From Globisporangium splendens (Eukaryota; Oomycota; Peronosporomycetes; Pythiales; Pythiaceae), in contig VFIW01000007.1 in assembly GCA_006386115.1 (NCBI GenBank), forward strand, positions 1,026,693-1,090,692: a stretch of 64,000 bases of DNA, in the 5' to 3' direction. Position 1 is the first letter of the stretch, and each line of letters starts with the position of its first letter. Positions 1 to 10,541 of the stretch are shown here, one piece after another. The translations under genes were made by a program, and so were the position numbers. The notes under the pieces are model-generated. The model was given only the letters and a program-made list of their open reading frames with translations, searched no databases and was not told where the DNA came from.

Positions 1-1301
1 TCGAGCCTGGGGTCATCCAAATGGACGAAGGAGTCGCAATGACACTGGTTCCCTCGACTGAGGCGACGCCTGCGCGATTCCCTGTGGGGGCGACGCTGCC
101 CTTCTCAGCGGAGCATATGAGCGAGATCATCACAATGAGCGCCCTCGATTTCCCGTCCAAATATGCGCACTTCGTCGTTTCTACAGCCGCATTGCTCGTG
201 CCGGCTGATGTCGCGTTTATCAAACTCTCGATCCATCGCGACCAAATGCTAGAGGAATCTGTGGATCACGTCGGCTGCATCAAGGAGAAGAACATCCACT
301 CGTACATGCGCATCAACTTCATGGACGAGAGTGGTGTGGACGCCGGCGGTATCCATCGTGAGTGGTTTATGCTCGTGAACGAGCTACTCGTGAATCCAAC
401 TCTCCAGTTGTTCACGTGCTGCAACAAGAGTGATCAGTCGTACTACGTCAACCCAGCGGCCAAGTACCACCTCGGTGCTGACAACCTCACGTACTACTAT
501 GCAACCGGTCGCTTGATTGGCCGCGCGCTACTCGAAGGATGTACCTGGGGGTTCCACTTGGCGCTGCCGCTGCTCAAGACTATCCTCGGTATTCCCGTCT
601 CGTTCAGCGACCTGGAGTACCTGGACCCCGAGGCGTACCGCAGCATGGTGTGGCTCGTGGAGAACGACGGCGTCGACGATTTAGGACTGGACTTCAGCGT
701 CATGGAAAACCGCGGTGGTGAGCTCGTCCAGGTTGAGCTCATCCCCAATGGCTGCAATGTCGCAGTGACGGATGAGAACAAGCACGTGTACTTGAAGCGC
801 AAGTTCGAGTACTTGCTGTTTGAGAGCGTATCGGACCAGTTGTACATGCTGCTGAAGGGCATCTACGAGGTGATCCCACAGGAGCTGCTGCTGCTCTTTG
901 ACGCCGAGGAGCTGGACTACTTGTTGTGTGGCACACAGGAGATCGATGTGGAAGACTGGAAGGCCAACACGGTCTGCTCCACGAATCTCAAGTGGACGAA
1001 CGTGCTCGAGTGGTTCTGGGAGGTCGTGTCGGAGATGCCGAACGAGTATCGAAGGAGGCTGTTGCAGTTTTCGACGGGCTCGTCTCGAGTCCCGCTCTCG
1101 GGGTTTGCAGGATTGACCAGTTATGATGGACGCCTGTGTCCGTTTACGCTGAAGGGCGCGTCGTCGTGCAAGATGAAGTACATCTCGAGCCACGCATGCT
1201 TCAATCGACTCGATATCCCGACGTACCGCTCCAAGAAGGAGCTGAAAGCGTTCCTGTACGCGACGCTCGAGACCGAGTTGACCGGGTTTACCACCGCCTA
1301 G
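1..1301 (+). CDS. HECT-type E3 ubiquitin ligase, 3' part (5' end outside window)
   Basis: The reading frame is open from the window edge to the TAG at 1299-1301. An internal ATG lies at 21, but the frame continues upstream, so the true start is probably outside. The protein matches a HECT domain over nearly its whole length. The N-lobe has the 'DESGVDAGGIHREW' segment, followed by 'LIGRALLEG' and a C-lobe with 'TGSSRVPLSGFAGL'. The catalytic Cys is in 'SSHACFNRLDIP', codon 1197-1199, residue 393 counted from the ATG at 21. HECT enzymes accept ubiquitin from an E2 on this Cys and pass it to a substrate Lys. It is a close paralogue of the gene at 60019-62274, and its last codons are almost identical to the fragment at 63220-63357. 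No frameshift is visible, so it may be functional. The substrate is unknown. Confidence 0.9.
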   Translation, partial: EPGVIQMDEGVAMTLVPSTEATPARFPVGATLPFSAEHMSEIITMSALDFPSKYAHFVVSTAALLVPADVAFIKLSIHRDQMLEESVDHVGCIKEKNIHSYMRINFMDESGVDAGGIHREWFMLVNELLVNPTLQLFTCCNKSDQSYYVNPAAKYHLGADNLTYYYATGRLIGRALLEGCTWGFHLALPLLKTILGIPVSFSDLEYLDPEAYRSMVWLVENDGVDDLGLDFSVMENRGGELVQVELIPNGCNVAVTDENKHVYLKRKFEYLLFESVSDQLYMLLKGIYEVIPQELLLLFDAEELDYLLCGTQEIDVEDWKANTVCSTNLKWTNVLEWFWEVVSEMPNEYRRRLLQFSTGSSRVPLSGFAGLTSYDGRLCPFTLKGASSCKMKYISSHACFNRLDIPTYRSKKELKAFLYATLETELTGFTTA

Positions 1302-2117
1302 AGTGATTGAAGCTCTAGGTGCAAGTGGCGTGTCGTGATGCACAGAAGAAGTCGTCATGAATACGCCATAGATAGAAGAACTGTGAGAAGAAATTGCTGA
1401 CATTCATGTGGAAACGAATATTTACGAGATTTTCAGAGCACATCCTCATGGAAGCAACATAGCAACAGAAATGGTTTTATTTGGTCAACTGAAAGCATAG
1501 AAAATAAAGATTACGTTCACTTTGGAGCAATGGAGCACGAGGGAGCTATTCAATGCTTTGCCTTGCGAGCAGTGACTTTACCGAGGCGCACCTAGTTAAT
1601 CGGGGACGGTGGCACACTCGCGTCTTCGAGAAGCAGTCGAGCACCAACTCGAACGCGTCGTCTCCCACGCCGCCGGATTTCAACAAACAGCTCTTGACCA
1701 CGTGCATCATGAAGCTGCAGCACTGGATTGAATCATCGGTCGTAAACGCCGCGTTCCTCGCGCGTACAGCAGAATGGCGCTCTGGACGTGTAGATGTCCA
1801 TCAAGATGGCGGAGCCATGCGGCGATGATTTCTTCGCTTCGGATACGCATTGCGCCATCGGACATGCAGCAGGAGCATTCGATGCACTGATCTCGAACGT
1901 TGACAGGGGCAGATCTTTTGGCGTGGTCGGCTGACAGGGGTGACACGGTGTGTTCGTCGGCACGACCAGCATGACTTTCGCTGTCGCGGCACGACGCAAT
2001 CGTAATCGGCGCCGTAGTTAGAACGTCGTCGGACTCGATCTCGGCACCACCGTAACGTTCCGCGTGGTTGATTGCCTTCGCGCAGGATCGTTGCGGTCCA
2101 CGAGCAGAAGACCGCGA
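1302..2117. other. Intergenic: HECT 3' flank and unrecognised DNA
   Basis: The first ~70 bp resemble the region after the HECT stop in the fragment at 63100-63219 (read on minus), so they are probably 3' UTR. Between about 1550 and 2070 there are only short overlapping open frames (under 92 codons) on both strands, with no recognisable domain. I see no RNA gene here. Confidence 0.5.
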
Positions 2118-2128
2118 TCTTCTGCTCG
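2101..2128. repeat. Perfect 11-bp inverted repeat (hairpin)
   Basis: CGAGCAGAAGA (2101-2111) is followed by a 6-base spacer and its exact reverse complement (2118-2128). The second arm begins where the segment shared with 58503 onward starts, so the hairpin may mark a duplication breakpoint. Confidence 0.7.
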
Positions 2129-2287
2129 CATCGCAGTGTATTATTCTATGCTATTGAGAGATTGTGGTCCATTTGGCATTTGTCGCGATTGACTGATCTG
2201 CAATATATTATAGTTTTCAGTGTCCGAGATCACGACCGCTCCCAATTCGACAAAGAGAGGGAGTGCTGTGTGCTGAAGTTTCCGCGG

Positions 2288-4173
2288 CCAGCTCTGACCC
2301 ACGTCGACACGACCCTAGTCAAAGCTACGCATACAGTTCACTCCGCAATGGACTGTGACGTCATGGCAACAAGAGACTTGAACGGGCAGAAGGTGTCGTT
2401 CCATGCACATCCACGTTTCACAAGAATCGTGCAACTATGGGGTGGCAACGGACGATACAATACGACCAGATCTTTCTATCGGCAACAAGTTGCAGCAACG
2501 AGGACACAAATTGGCAAAGATACTCGAGATGCAGCAGTCAACAAAGCTGTCCAAACAGCAGGATCTCTGTGGCCAGGACTGCAATTAATCCAATGGAGCG
2601 AATTACACAACATCCCAGGGATTACTGCTTATTGTGGTGATCTGTGATAAAAAGCTTTGCAGCACAGAGGACCATCACTCAGCTGCTGCAAGTTCCACAA
2701 ATAAGCCAGTGAAGTCCTCTGTTCTGTGTGTAGTGAATCATTGGACACTGTATTTCGTTTCCGTATGAGCAAGTGAATAGTTGCATTTCGGTATACAGAG
2801 ACCAAGTGATAGGAAGGGAGAGGGTGCACTGAGAGGACACTCCTTCAAACAAGGAAGGTCACTGTATATAAGTGGTCAGGATGACCATGCATAAATTGAA
2901 TCATTGATAAATTTACCCTTTAGGGCACTGGTCGTGCCATACTTATACAGCCCAGACTCTTCTCCGGCTGAAAGCCAACCGACTCTCCATGTGGAACTAT
3001 GAGAAAGCTGATCTATCCTGCTCGAATCCCGAATGTTCCCAAGTTGTCCAATCTTCTGTTCAACATCTATTCTGGGAGTGTCCGAAAGCCAAACTGGTGT
3101 GGAACTACTTTTATGCGCTATGGGCGAAGATCGGAATCACTCCTGGTCACGACCCCGCAATCTGGATCTTCAGTCTGGATCTACCAGATACTCCAAGGCA
3201 TGCATGGACCACGATCAAGAGACACATTATCGGACACAAGTTCTCCAATGAACATCTCCAAGATCACCTCTATCCCGTCGCACACATGCTGTGGCGATAT
3301 ATGAGCGCATCGCTCATACATGCCATTTGGTGTGCGCATCTGTGACGCATGGATTCGGATCCAATCGAATCGACTGCTGAGATGGCGATCATGATGACCA
3401 GATTAGAGGCAGGAATGCGAAACCTCACACGACTCGCTGAAGCGCAAGCTGGAGACTCTGACGGTCACACGGTTGCAGCAGTTCTCAAGGCATATGTCGA
3501 CTGCTTTCTCAGCCAAACCGACGCCATCCCCTTGACTCCAAGTGATACTCGCGGCGTTTACCTGTTGTTTTTCGATGGTGGATCACGCGGCAATCCAGGA
3601 CCAGGAGGGACTGGATCCATTATCGTGCGTGTCCACAAGGACTCGCACACAGCCAGTTTAATTTGGGCCGCGAGCATGGCTTATAGCAGGAAGGACACGA
3701 CCAACAACTTTGCCGAGTACTGGGGTCTCATACATGGACTCCGAGAAGCCCAACGCAGTCACTTCGAACCGTTGTACGTGATTGGAGACAGTGCACTGAT
3801 TATCTCCCAACAGCGAATGCATCGGTCCCCTCGACAGCACCGATTGGCACGTTTATACCAGACAAGTCGACGACTCGCGGATTGCATCGACATCCGAGGA
3901 TGGTACCATCACTACCGTGCCTTCAACAAGATGGCGGACTCAGCCGCCAACCTAGCCATGGACACCAGAACCTCAACGCAGGTCCACTTCCCAACTCAAA
4001 GAGCTGCTTTCAACAATCTCACCCAGGATCTTGACAACGACGTCATGCATTGGCTTATGCGAAGTTCGGAAGACCCAAGGTCATTGGACAACACAAGGCA
4101 GCCTCACATAGGACCAAGAGAACATGCCATCCTGGTCAAAGATTATTTAGCAATTAGAAGTGATCTAGTGTAA
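2288..4173 (+). pseudogene. LINE A ORF2 C-terminal fragment (zf-RVT region and RNase H), broken
   Basis: The frame covers the connection region, the Cys/His segment 'CSNPECSQVV...HLFWEC' and the RNase H with 'FFDGGSRGNPGPGG', 'NNFAEYWGL', 'VIGDSALII' and 'NKMADSAANLAM' (acidic D-E-D-D residues kept). It is broken by the solo LTR at 2633-2941. It also has one nonsense change at 3343-3345: TGA where other copies have CGA just before 'RMDSDPIES'. The frame resumes and ends at TAA 4171-4173. A 5'-truncated LINE cannot be autonomous. Confidence 0.85.
2633..2941 (+). mobile_element. Solo LTR with 5-bp target duplication
   Basis: These 309 bp interrupt the LINE A coding sequence exactly. CTTAT occurs at 2628-2632 and 2942-2946 but once in uninterrupted LINE A copies. 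The element starts TGTGGTGAT and ends GTGCCATA, so the ends form a short imperfect inverted repeat (TGTGG/CCATA). 'TATATAAG' near 2866 could be its TATA box. The same start and last ~16 bases recur in the LTR at 63358-63706, beside a chromodomain integrase, so it probably belongs to that Ty3/gypsy family. Confidence 0.75.
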
Positions 4174-4358
4174 TCCGCGCTATAGACACATTTACACTCC
4201 TAGATGAAATTCGTAATGAAGATTAGTTAGGAGAATGGATATTGTAGGTCACGAAGATGAACCAAAATATACCTCACCTTATAAAGATAAAGAAGTTTCC
4301 GCGGCAAAATCTGTGTCGCGGAAGTAGGAGGAGAGTAGTTTGCTGCATCAGACGAAGG

Positions 4359-4580
4359 CTGCTGCAAGAGGATCGTGCCGAGTCCCACACTCCCCAAGCT
4401 TTGCTGGACTGACCAGCTGTGATAGTCGGTTGTGTCCGCTTCCACGCGCAGGATGAATCAACTTTCAAGCAAAACGTGCCTTAGTCGAATTGATGATATC
4501 CCCACGTATCGCTCCCAGAGAGAGCTCAAGACTTTCTGTGCGCGACGCTGACGGCTGAATAGTACGGGCTTACCGCGGCC
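4359..4580 (+). pseudogene. Degraded HECT ligase 3' end
   Basis: Two blocks match the HECT gene at 1-1301. One, around 4374-4445, corresponds to 'SSRVPLSGFAGLTSYDGRLCPF'. The other, around 4470-4560, corresponds to 'CFNRLDIPTYRSKKELK'. Stops and indels break every frame. The codon for the catalytic Cys region survives only approximately ('CLSRIDDIPTYRSQREL'). The DNA after it also resembles the HECT 3' flank. A near-identical copy is at 58727-58948. Confidence 0.75.
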
Positions 4581-4881
4581 AATAATAGTGTATATGCTTT
4601 GTGTGTGTGGCATGTCGTGGCGAGTTGAATACGCCGTGGTGAATACGCTGCGGTTCCAAGAACGATTGTGGCGAGTCCTTCGTTTTGTGCAGACAATTTA
4701 TTCCAGTTTGATGCTGAAGCAATATTTGCCAGCTTGTTGTTTGCTCACTCGGAAACAGTATTGATGATACAATTATTGACACAGAGCTATCAACTATTGA
4801 TCACTTTTTGAGTGTACAGCAATTAACGATTGGAATGAGAAAAAAGCCATCATCACAAAACTGATGCTCAAGGATACATCT

Positions 4882-7800
4882 GAGGGGCATCCATCGGAAT
4901 TAGGCAGGAGGCGTGGACAGTCCGAACAATGACTTCTACATGGACTGCGAGGACGTGATGGTCGACGTTTTGGTGCGGGAATTCAACAACATCCAACGCG
5001 GGGCACCCATGCCACGATCATTCGGTCAAGGAATCGTTATACCGTTGCGCAAGAAAGGAGATTCGTCAAATCTCCTTTGGCTTATCCATCACATGCAAGC
5101 TGGTTTCGTTCCAGGGCGAGCAATCCCGACTACGATCGATGTGTTATTGGCTGCACAACAGCGGGCCACGAGCGACCCCGCCATGTCCAGAGCGATCGCG
5201 TTGCTCCTTGATTTTGCTAAAGCCTATGATTCACTCGATCGCAGCTTCCTGGCACAAGCGCTCCAGCATCTTGGATTCCCATTGAAGTTTGTACACTTGG
5301 TGAAGGTGTTACACTCTCAAACCACTTACAAGTTCATTGTCAACGGTTTCCTGTCGAGAAAGTACAACGTAACATCCGGAATTCGTCAAGGATGTCCGCT
5401 GGCCCCTCTTCTCTTCATCTTGACGTTAGAGGTTCTTTATCGGAAAATCGAAGCGAGTGACGAAATACACGGCGTTGAACTCCAGGCAGCAGGATGCGCA
5501 ACTGAAGTCAGACTTGGAGGATACGCAGACGACACGACCATTTATCTTAGCGATCCCAAGGATATTAATGCCGTGTTTGCAATCCTGGACAAATATGGAG
5601 CAGCTTCTGGGCTTCGAGTCAATCGGCACAAATCTGCAGTATTACCGCTGAACAAGGAATATAGCTCCACCGAAGAGTCAGTCAGTGACATTCATGTGCT
5701 ACAACGTGAGGAACATTGCCGCTACCTCGGCATCCAAGTCGGACAAACGCCTTCGAATGCAAGTAACTGGTCCAAGTGCATCCAAGCCTTACGTGTCAGA
5801 CTTCGACTTGCGCGTCTCAAAACTCACTCTGTCGCCCAGCGCGCAGCAATTGCCAGTGCCGCCATCATACCCAAAGTGCTTTACGTGGCCAGGCACTCCT
5901 GGCCCTCTACGGCTATTGTCAATCAGCTACACGGCCTAGTGAAACAATTTGTCTGGGGCTCAAGGAATGGTAAGCCTGCGAAACCGTGGATGAAGGAAGA
6001 ACAAGCTGAGCTCAAAATAATGAATGGAGGCTTGTCAGTACCCAACATCAGAACGGAGCTGATGACGATGAGTGCCACAGCAGTCTCCAAATGGGCAATC
6101 ACAACCTCTCACATCGATCAGGTCGTCGGGGAAATCTTGCTGCACAACACAAGGGCTTCTTCGACGTACATCACGCCGCTCGATGCAATTCCAAGGCGGC
6201 CACCCCAGCTTCGTGATAACATGTGGACAACTGGCGCAGCATTATGTGCGTCGCTCCATTCTCGACCCTATGAGCCCAGAGAACGTGATAATGTACGTTG
6301 GTGTTACGAGCACTTCAAGTCGACAATTGTGCAGACTCAATGGGACGGCGATGTGTTCCAGATCGACCTCAGCTCTAAAATGTCTGACAGGCTTCCAGGT
6401 ATCATCGCTGAAGGACGAAAGCTACGTGGGACATTCTGTGCAGAATGGTCGCCATACATGACCTCGACTGCAGATGGGTGGCTTCTTGATTCCAACGGCT
6501 CCCCATACAAGCTTGCTCACACATCATTATCAGTTGGAACAGCACAACTGGGTGACATACTTCGATGGGAGTGGATAAGACCAGGAGTGCTTAACTTCAT
6601 CCCAACATGTGGAATCTCCGGATTCTCCCGGCCGTCTATTCGAGCGCTCGAGCGGTTATGTGCTACGTTGGTATCCAACTTCCCACAGCTTCTGTATCGA
6701 CCACAGCAAACAAATGTGCTTCGGCTGTACAACGGGCAACGTCACTATAACCACGAATGGCATCTGCACACCAGTGAAGCAACTCTGACCCACGTCGACA
6801 CGACCCTAGTCAAAGCTACGCATACAGTTCACTCCGCAATGGACTGTGACATCATGGCAACAAGAGACTTGAACGGGCAGAAGGTGTCGTTCCATGCACA
6901 TCCACGTTTCACAAGAATCGTGCAACTATGGGGTGGCAGCGGACGATACAATACGACCAGATCTTTCTATCGGCAACAAGTTGCAGCAACGAGGACACAA
7001 ATTGGCAAAGATACTCGAGAGATGCAGCAGTCAACAAAGCTGTCCATACAGCAGGATCTCTGTGGCCAGGACTGCAATTAATCCAAATGGAGCGAATTAC
7101 ACAACATCCCAGGGATTACAGTTTATACAGCCCAGACTCTTCTCCGGCTGAAAGCCAACCGACTCTCCATGTGGAACTATGAGAAAGCTGATCTGTCCTG
7201 CTCGAATCCCGAATGTTCCCAAGTTGTCCAATCTTCTGTTCAACATCTATTCTGGGAGTGTCCGAAAGCCAAACTGGCGTGGAACTACTTTTATGCGCTA
7301 TGGGCGAAGATCGGAATCACTCCTGGTCACGACCCCGCAATCTGGATCTTCAGTCTGGATCTACCAGATACTCCAAGGCATGCATGGACCACGATCAAGA
7401 GACACATTATCGGACACAAGTTCTCCAATGAACATCTCCAAGATCACCTCTATCCCGTCGCACACATGCTGTGGCGATATATGAGCGCATCGCTCATACA
7501 TGCCATTTGGTGTGCGCATCTGCGACGCATGGATTCGGATCCAATCGAATCGACTGCTGAGATGGCGATCATGATGACCAGATTAGAGGCAGGAATGCGA
7601 AACCTCACACGACTCGCTGAAGCGCAAGCTGGAGACTCGGACGGTCACACGGTTTGCAGCAGTTCTCAAGGCATATGTCGACTGCTTTCTCAGCCAAACC
7701 GACGCCATCCCCTTGACTCCAAATGATACTCGCGGCGTTTACCTGTTGTTTTTCGATGGTGGATCACGCGGCAATCCAGGACCAGGAGGGACTGGATCCA

Positions 7801-8472
7801 TTATCGTGCGTGTCCACAAGGACTCGCACACAGCCAGTTTAATTTGGGCCGCGAGCATGGCGTATAGCAGGAAGGACACGACCAACAACTTTGCCGAGTA
7901 CTGGGGTCTCATACATGGACTCCGAGAAGCCCAACGCAGTCACTTCGAACCGTTGTACGTGATTGGAGACAGTGCACTCATTATCTCCCAACAGCGAATG
8001 CATCGGTCCCCTCGACAGCACCGATTGGCACGTTTATACCAGACAAGTCGACGACTCGCGGATTACATCGACATCCGAGGATGGTACCATCACTACCGTG
8101 CCTTCAACAAGATGGCGGACTCAGCCGCCAACCTAGCCATGGACACCAGAACCTCACGCAGGTCCACTTCCCAACTCAAAGAGCTGCTTTCAACAATCTC
8201 ACCCAGGATCTTGACAACGACGTCATGCATTGGCTTATGCGAAGTTCGGAAGACCCAAGGTCATTGGAAAACACAAGGCAGCCTCACATAGGACCAAGAG
8301 AACATGCCATCCTGGTCAAAGATTATTTAGCAATTAGAAGTGATCTAGTGCAATCCGCGCTATAGACACATTTACACTCCTAGATGAAATTCGTAATGAA
8401 GATTAGTTAGGAGAATGGATATTGTAGGTCGCGACAATGAACCTCAATATACCTCACCTTATAAAGATAAAA
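4882..8472 (+). mobile_element. LINE A copy 2, chimeric: LINE B fragment fused to LINE A
   Basis: Bases ~4891-5070 match LINE B ORF2 (the 'NNDFY.DCED' to 'VIPLRKKGDS' region, homologous to about 41830-42000 on minus). From ~5071 the sequence is LINE A ORF2 starting in the RT ('WLIHHMQAGFVPGRAI'), and it runs to the LINE A 3' UTR and tail at 8472. The 3' end abuts the MDR pseudogene at 8473. The same junction recurs at 28413/28414 and 49541/49542. I found no target duplication around the whole unit. Confidence 0.8.
4913..8372 (+). pseudogene. Chimeric LINE B/A ORF2 (RT and RNase H), frameshifted
   Basis: An unbroken frame of 722 codons (to 7081) joins about 50 LINE B residues to the LINE A RT, with the 'GGYADDTTIYL' catalytic box. 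A 2-base insertion near 7018 moves it to a stop at 7079-7081. A 1-base insertion near 7086 returns to frame, but too late. A further insertion near 7655 and a deletion near 8157 disturb the zf-RVT and RNase H parts. No APE endonuclease is present. It is not expected to be active. Confidence 0.8.
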
Positions 8473-9187
8473 GATGAAGCCGTGCGCCGACGCCGACTTG
8501 CGCAGCAACGTTGGACCAACTTGCGAGAACACCAGCTTGTCGCTCGCACCCTGATCCGCATAGCTCGAGATGTAGCCGAACAACAAGATACGACCATGCA
8601 CCGCGATGTTATCGACCGCTGTCTTGGAAATCTCGCCACCGATGGTCTCAAAGACCAAGTCAATGCCGTTCGGGTACTACAATCCACCGGCAACTTCGAG
8701 GGCAACCGATGCAGAGATACCACAACAAACAAGGGGGGGGGGGGGGGGGGGCACCGAAGGATCTGGCGTTGGCACCTTGATGGCGGTAGCTGCGGCCACT
8801 TCGGCATACTCTGCGAACGCGCCGAATGCTGTTGATCAAGCACAACAGCCATCACATTCAGGCTAACCATGGGAACAAATTGACCCCGATCCAATGCGCT
8901 GGTTATCTACTTTGGTAGGCGACCGCATCACCGATCTTGGTGTTGTCAACGCCATCACCGACAGCGACGACGACACCGACACCTTCAAGCCCAGTGCCAA
9001 ACGGTGGCTCACCGCCATAGACACCATTTGTCACGTTGATATCCGTGGCGTTAATGCCGACGTAGTGGCTCTGGACCACAACGTTGCCCGGTGTCGCCAC
9101 TGGGAGTTCTGGGACCTCGATGATCTTGGTCGCCGCGCGGAAGTCAGTCGAGAGTTGCTGGACCTGGACAGTGAGGTAGGATGGCAT
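8473..9187 (-). pseudogene. MDR/quinone-oxidoreductase-like pseudogene (copy 2, left)
   Basis: Exon 1 (ATG at 9187) is intact and encodes the GroES-like N-terminus ('KIIEVPELPVATPGNVVVQ'). A GT-AG intron follows, then exon 2. Exon 2 contains a run of 19 G (8733-8751) and lacks the nucleotide-binding core. An in-frame stop lies after the 'SASVALEVAG' region. The remainder resembles the C-terminal half ('GIDLVFETIGG', 'AVDNIAVHGRILLFG'). It ends where LINE A inserted (8472/8473). It is the mirror of 27700-28413. Confidence 0.85.
8733..8751. repeat. Poly(G) tract, 19 bases
   Basis: A homopolymer in the coding region of the MDR pseudogene. The equivalent tracts are 18 C at 28136-28153 and 30 C at 49251-49280. 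The intact paralogue has only five C at the matching place. Confidence 0.95.
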
Positions 9188-9702
9188 GGCGAATGAGGAG
9201 GGGGTTGCTTTGGAGCGAGGAAATTCGACAACGAGGGCTTGCAGCTCGCCTGTCAGTCAACGCTGGTGTGAAGGGAGTTCTGCTCGCGACGCCGTGGCTT
9301 CTACCCTGTTCATTGGTCAATGCCAACGATTCGTGATCATGCCAGTCATTCCGAATGGGACTGTTTGCTGTAGTGATTAGTGCGACTGCCTAATCCTTCT
9401 CGACAGATAACTTCTCAGCTCCATACCGTGATGAGTCGACGGGCGGAACTTCAACACAACTGACCGGCGTCGGTGTGGGGGAAGTGCAGGCCACTGATTC
9501 CCGTATGGCCGGCCAATAGGTGAGTAGCAATATGACACGTTGACTTTGTGGAGCTGCTCATGTGGTCTACCACTTGAGTGACACTGTGTCACTGACTCAG
9601 GTAATACTTTACGTGCAGAGATGCAAGCGAACAGTCATCGATAGAGATGGAGTCTTACGGCAATGAAGTGCGAGAAGACCATGGAATAGGAGCCGATCGT
9701 AG
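9188..9702. other. Spacer between MDR pseudogenes
   Basis: The first ~60 bp are the 5' flank of the pseudogene at 8473-9187, including a relic of the Inr-like motif. The rest is identical to 27185-27699 in inverted orientation. I see no gene in it. Confidence 0.5.
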
Positions 9703-10147
9703 TTAGACAGTATACGTAACCAGGCCACGAGTATTGAAGGGAATCGAAGCCAAGTTGTCTGGAGTAACTACTTCGACGAGGTTGATTGCAATCTTACCTT
9801 TGTTCTTGCGCTCGCACAAGTAGTCGATAGCCAATGGAACCTCCTCGAGTCCACGGAAGATCTTCGGATCCAACCCAGGACGCAACTTGTTCTCCTGGAT
9901 CAACTCCATGAGCTTGTTCAAGTGCTCGACATAGTGGTCCAGATGGTTGTTCGAAATGAAACCACGCACTGACGCGGATTTCATCAGCAATGTTGGACCA
10001 ACTTGGGGGAACAACAGTCGGTCGCTGGCACCTCCGTCTGCATATAATGAAGGGTGATGTGTCTAAAGAGCAGAAGACGGCCACGCATCGCAAGGTTGTC
10101 GACGGCGGTCTTGACCGTCTCACTGCCTTAAACCTCGAAATAAGAGT
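9703..10147 (-). pseudogene. MDR/quinone-oxidoreductase-like pseudogene, C-terminal fragment (left)
   Basis: The open part (10014 to 9703) encodes the family C-terminus: 'VGPTLLMKSASVRGF', 'RPGLDPKIFRGLEEVPLAID', then 'KGKIAINLVE' and an extra ~20-residue tail. Upstream, around 10090-10147, a shifted frame encodes a relic of 'KTAVDNLAMRGRLLLF'. The N-terminal half and the Rossmann glycine motif are gone. It is the mirror of 26740-27184. Confidence 0.8.
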
Positions 10148-10541
10148 GATGGTCCTTGAAGTATCTGTGACAACTGCACCATAACAGTGGTCGATTTGAT
10201 GCTTGATGCTCGCATCTCTCTCGTGCAGCACGCAACTATACTTCACTTTACCTGTGCTCTCATCTTCTGCGACCTCGCGGTCCTTCAGACGTTTGCGTTT
10301 TGAGCCATTTCATTTGTCCTTGTAAGCGCTTACATCCCGCAAGTGCCAACATTTCCATTCACAAAACACATTATCATCTGTAGTCACTGAAGCAGCACCT
10401 TTGAAGATCTTCGTGGTGAGAACACAAGAAAGCAAACATCGTTATGCAATGGATACTCATTTCACTCCTGGAATAGGAACTACCATCGTACGCGTATCCA
10501 TATCAAACCGTTGAGTGGACACAGCACACTTAAGGACGGAG
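10148..10541. other. Intergenic spacer in left arm
   Basis: Contains the 14-bp perfect palindrome TGTAAGCGCTTACA at 10321-10334 (mirrored at 26553-26566) in the 3' flank of the MDR gene. It could be a protein-binding site or chance. No gene was seen. Confidence 0.4.

Larger units (their letters stand above)
2288..4291 (+). mobile_element. LINE A copy 1, 5'-truncated, with 13-bp TSD
   Basis: This is the 3' part of LINE A: the ORF2 C-terminal third, then the shared 3' UTR (4174-4280) and the tail 'ATAAAGATAAA'. It is flanked by exact direct repeats of GAAGTTTCCGCGG at 2275-2287 and 4292-4304. The paralogous empty site at 58660-58672 has the 13-mer once with no insert. A solo LTR (2633-2941) later inserted into it. 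Confidence 0.9.
2118..4881 (+). repeat. Segmental duplication, left copy (split by a LINE)
   Basis: Bases 2118-2287 and 4292-4881 together match the continuous segment 58503-59250 with only a few differences. In this copy the match is broken at 2287/4292 by LINE A1. The homology ends at 4881, where the next retroelement starts. The duplicated DNA contains a degraded HECT 3' end (4359-4580). Confidence 0.85.

Noticed and set aside
681..1403. 240-codon frame antisense to the HECT gene; a similar 255-codon frame opposite 61654-62421
   Set aside because: Both are mirrors of the conserved HECT coding sequence. Their similarity to each other follows from the sense-strand homology.
1553..1828. 91-codon frame after the HECT gene, and overlapping minus frames at 1707-1999
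   Set aside because: No domain or homologue was recognised and the frames conflict with each other. Left as intergenic.
8143..8372. A separate small gene at the end of LINE A copy 2 (94 codons)
   Set aside because: It is the shifted RNase H end of ORF2.
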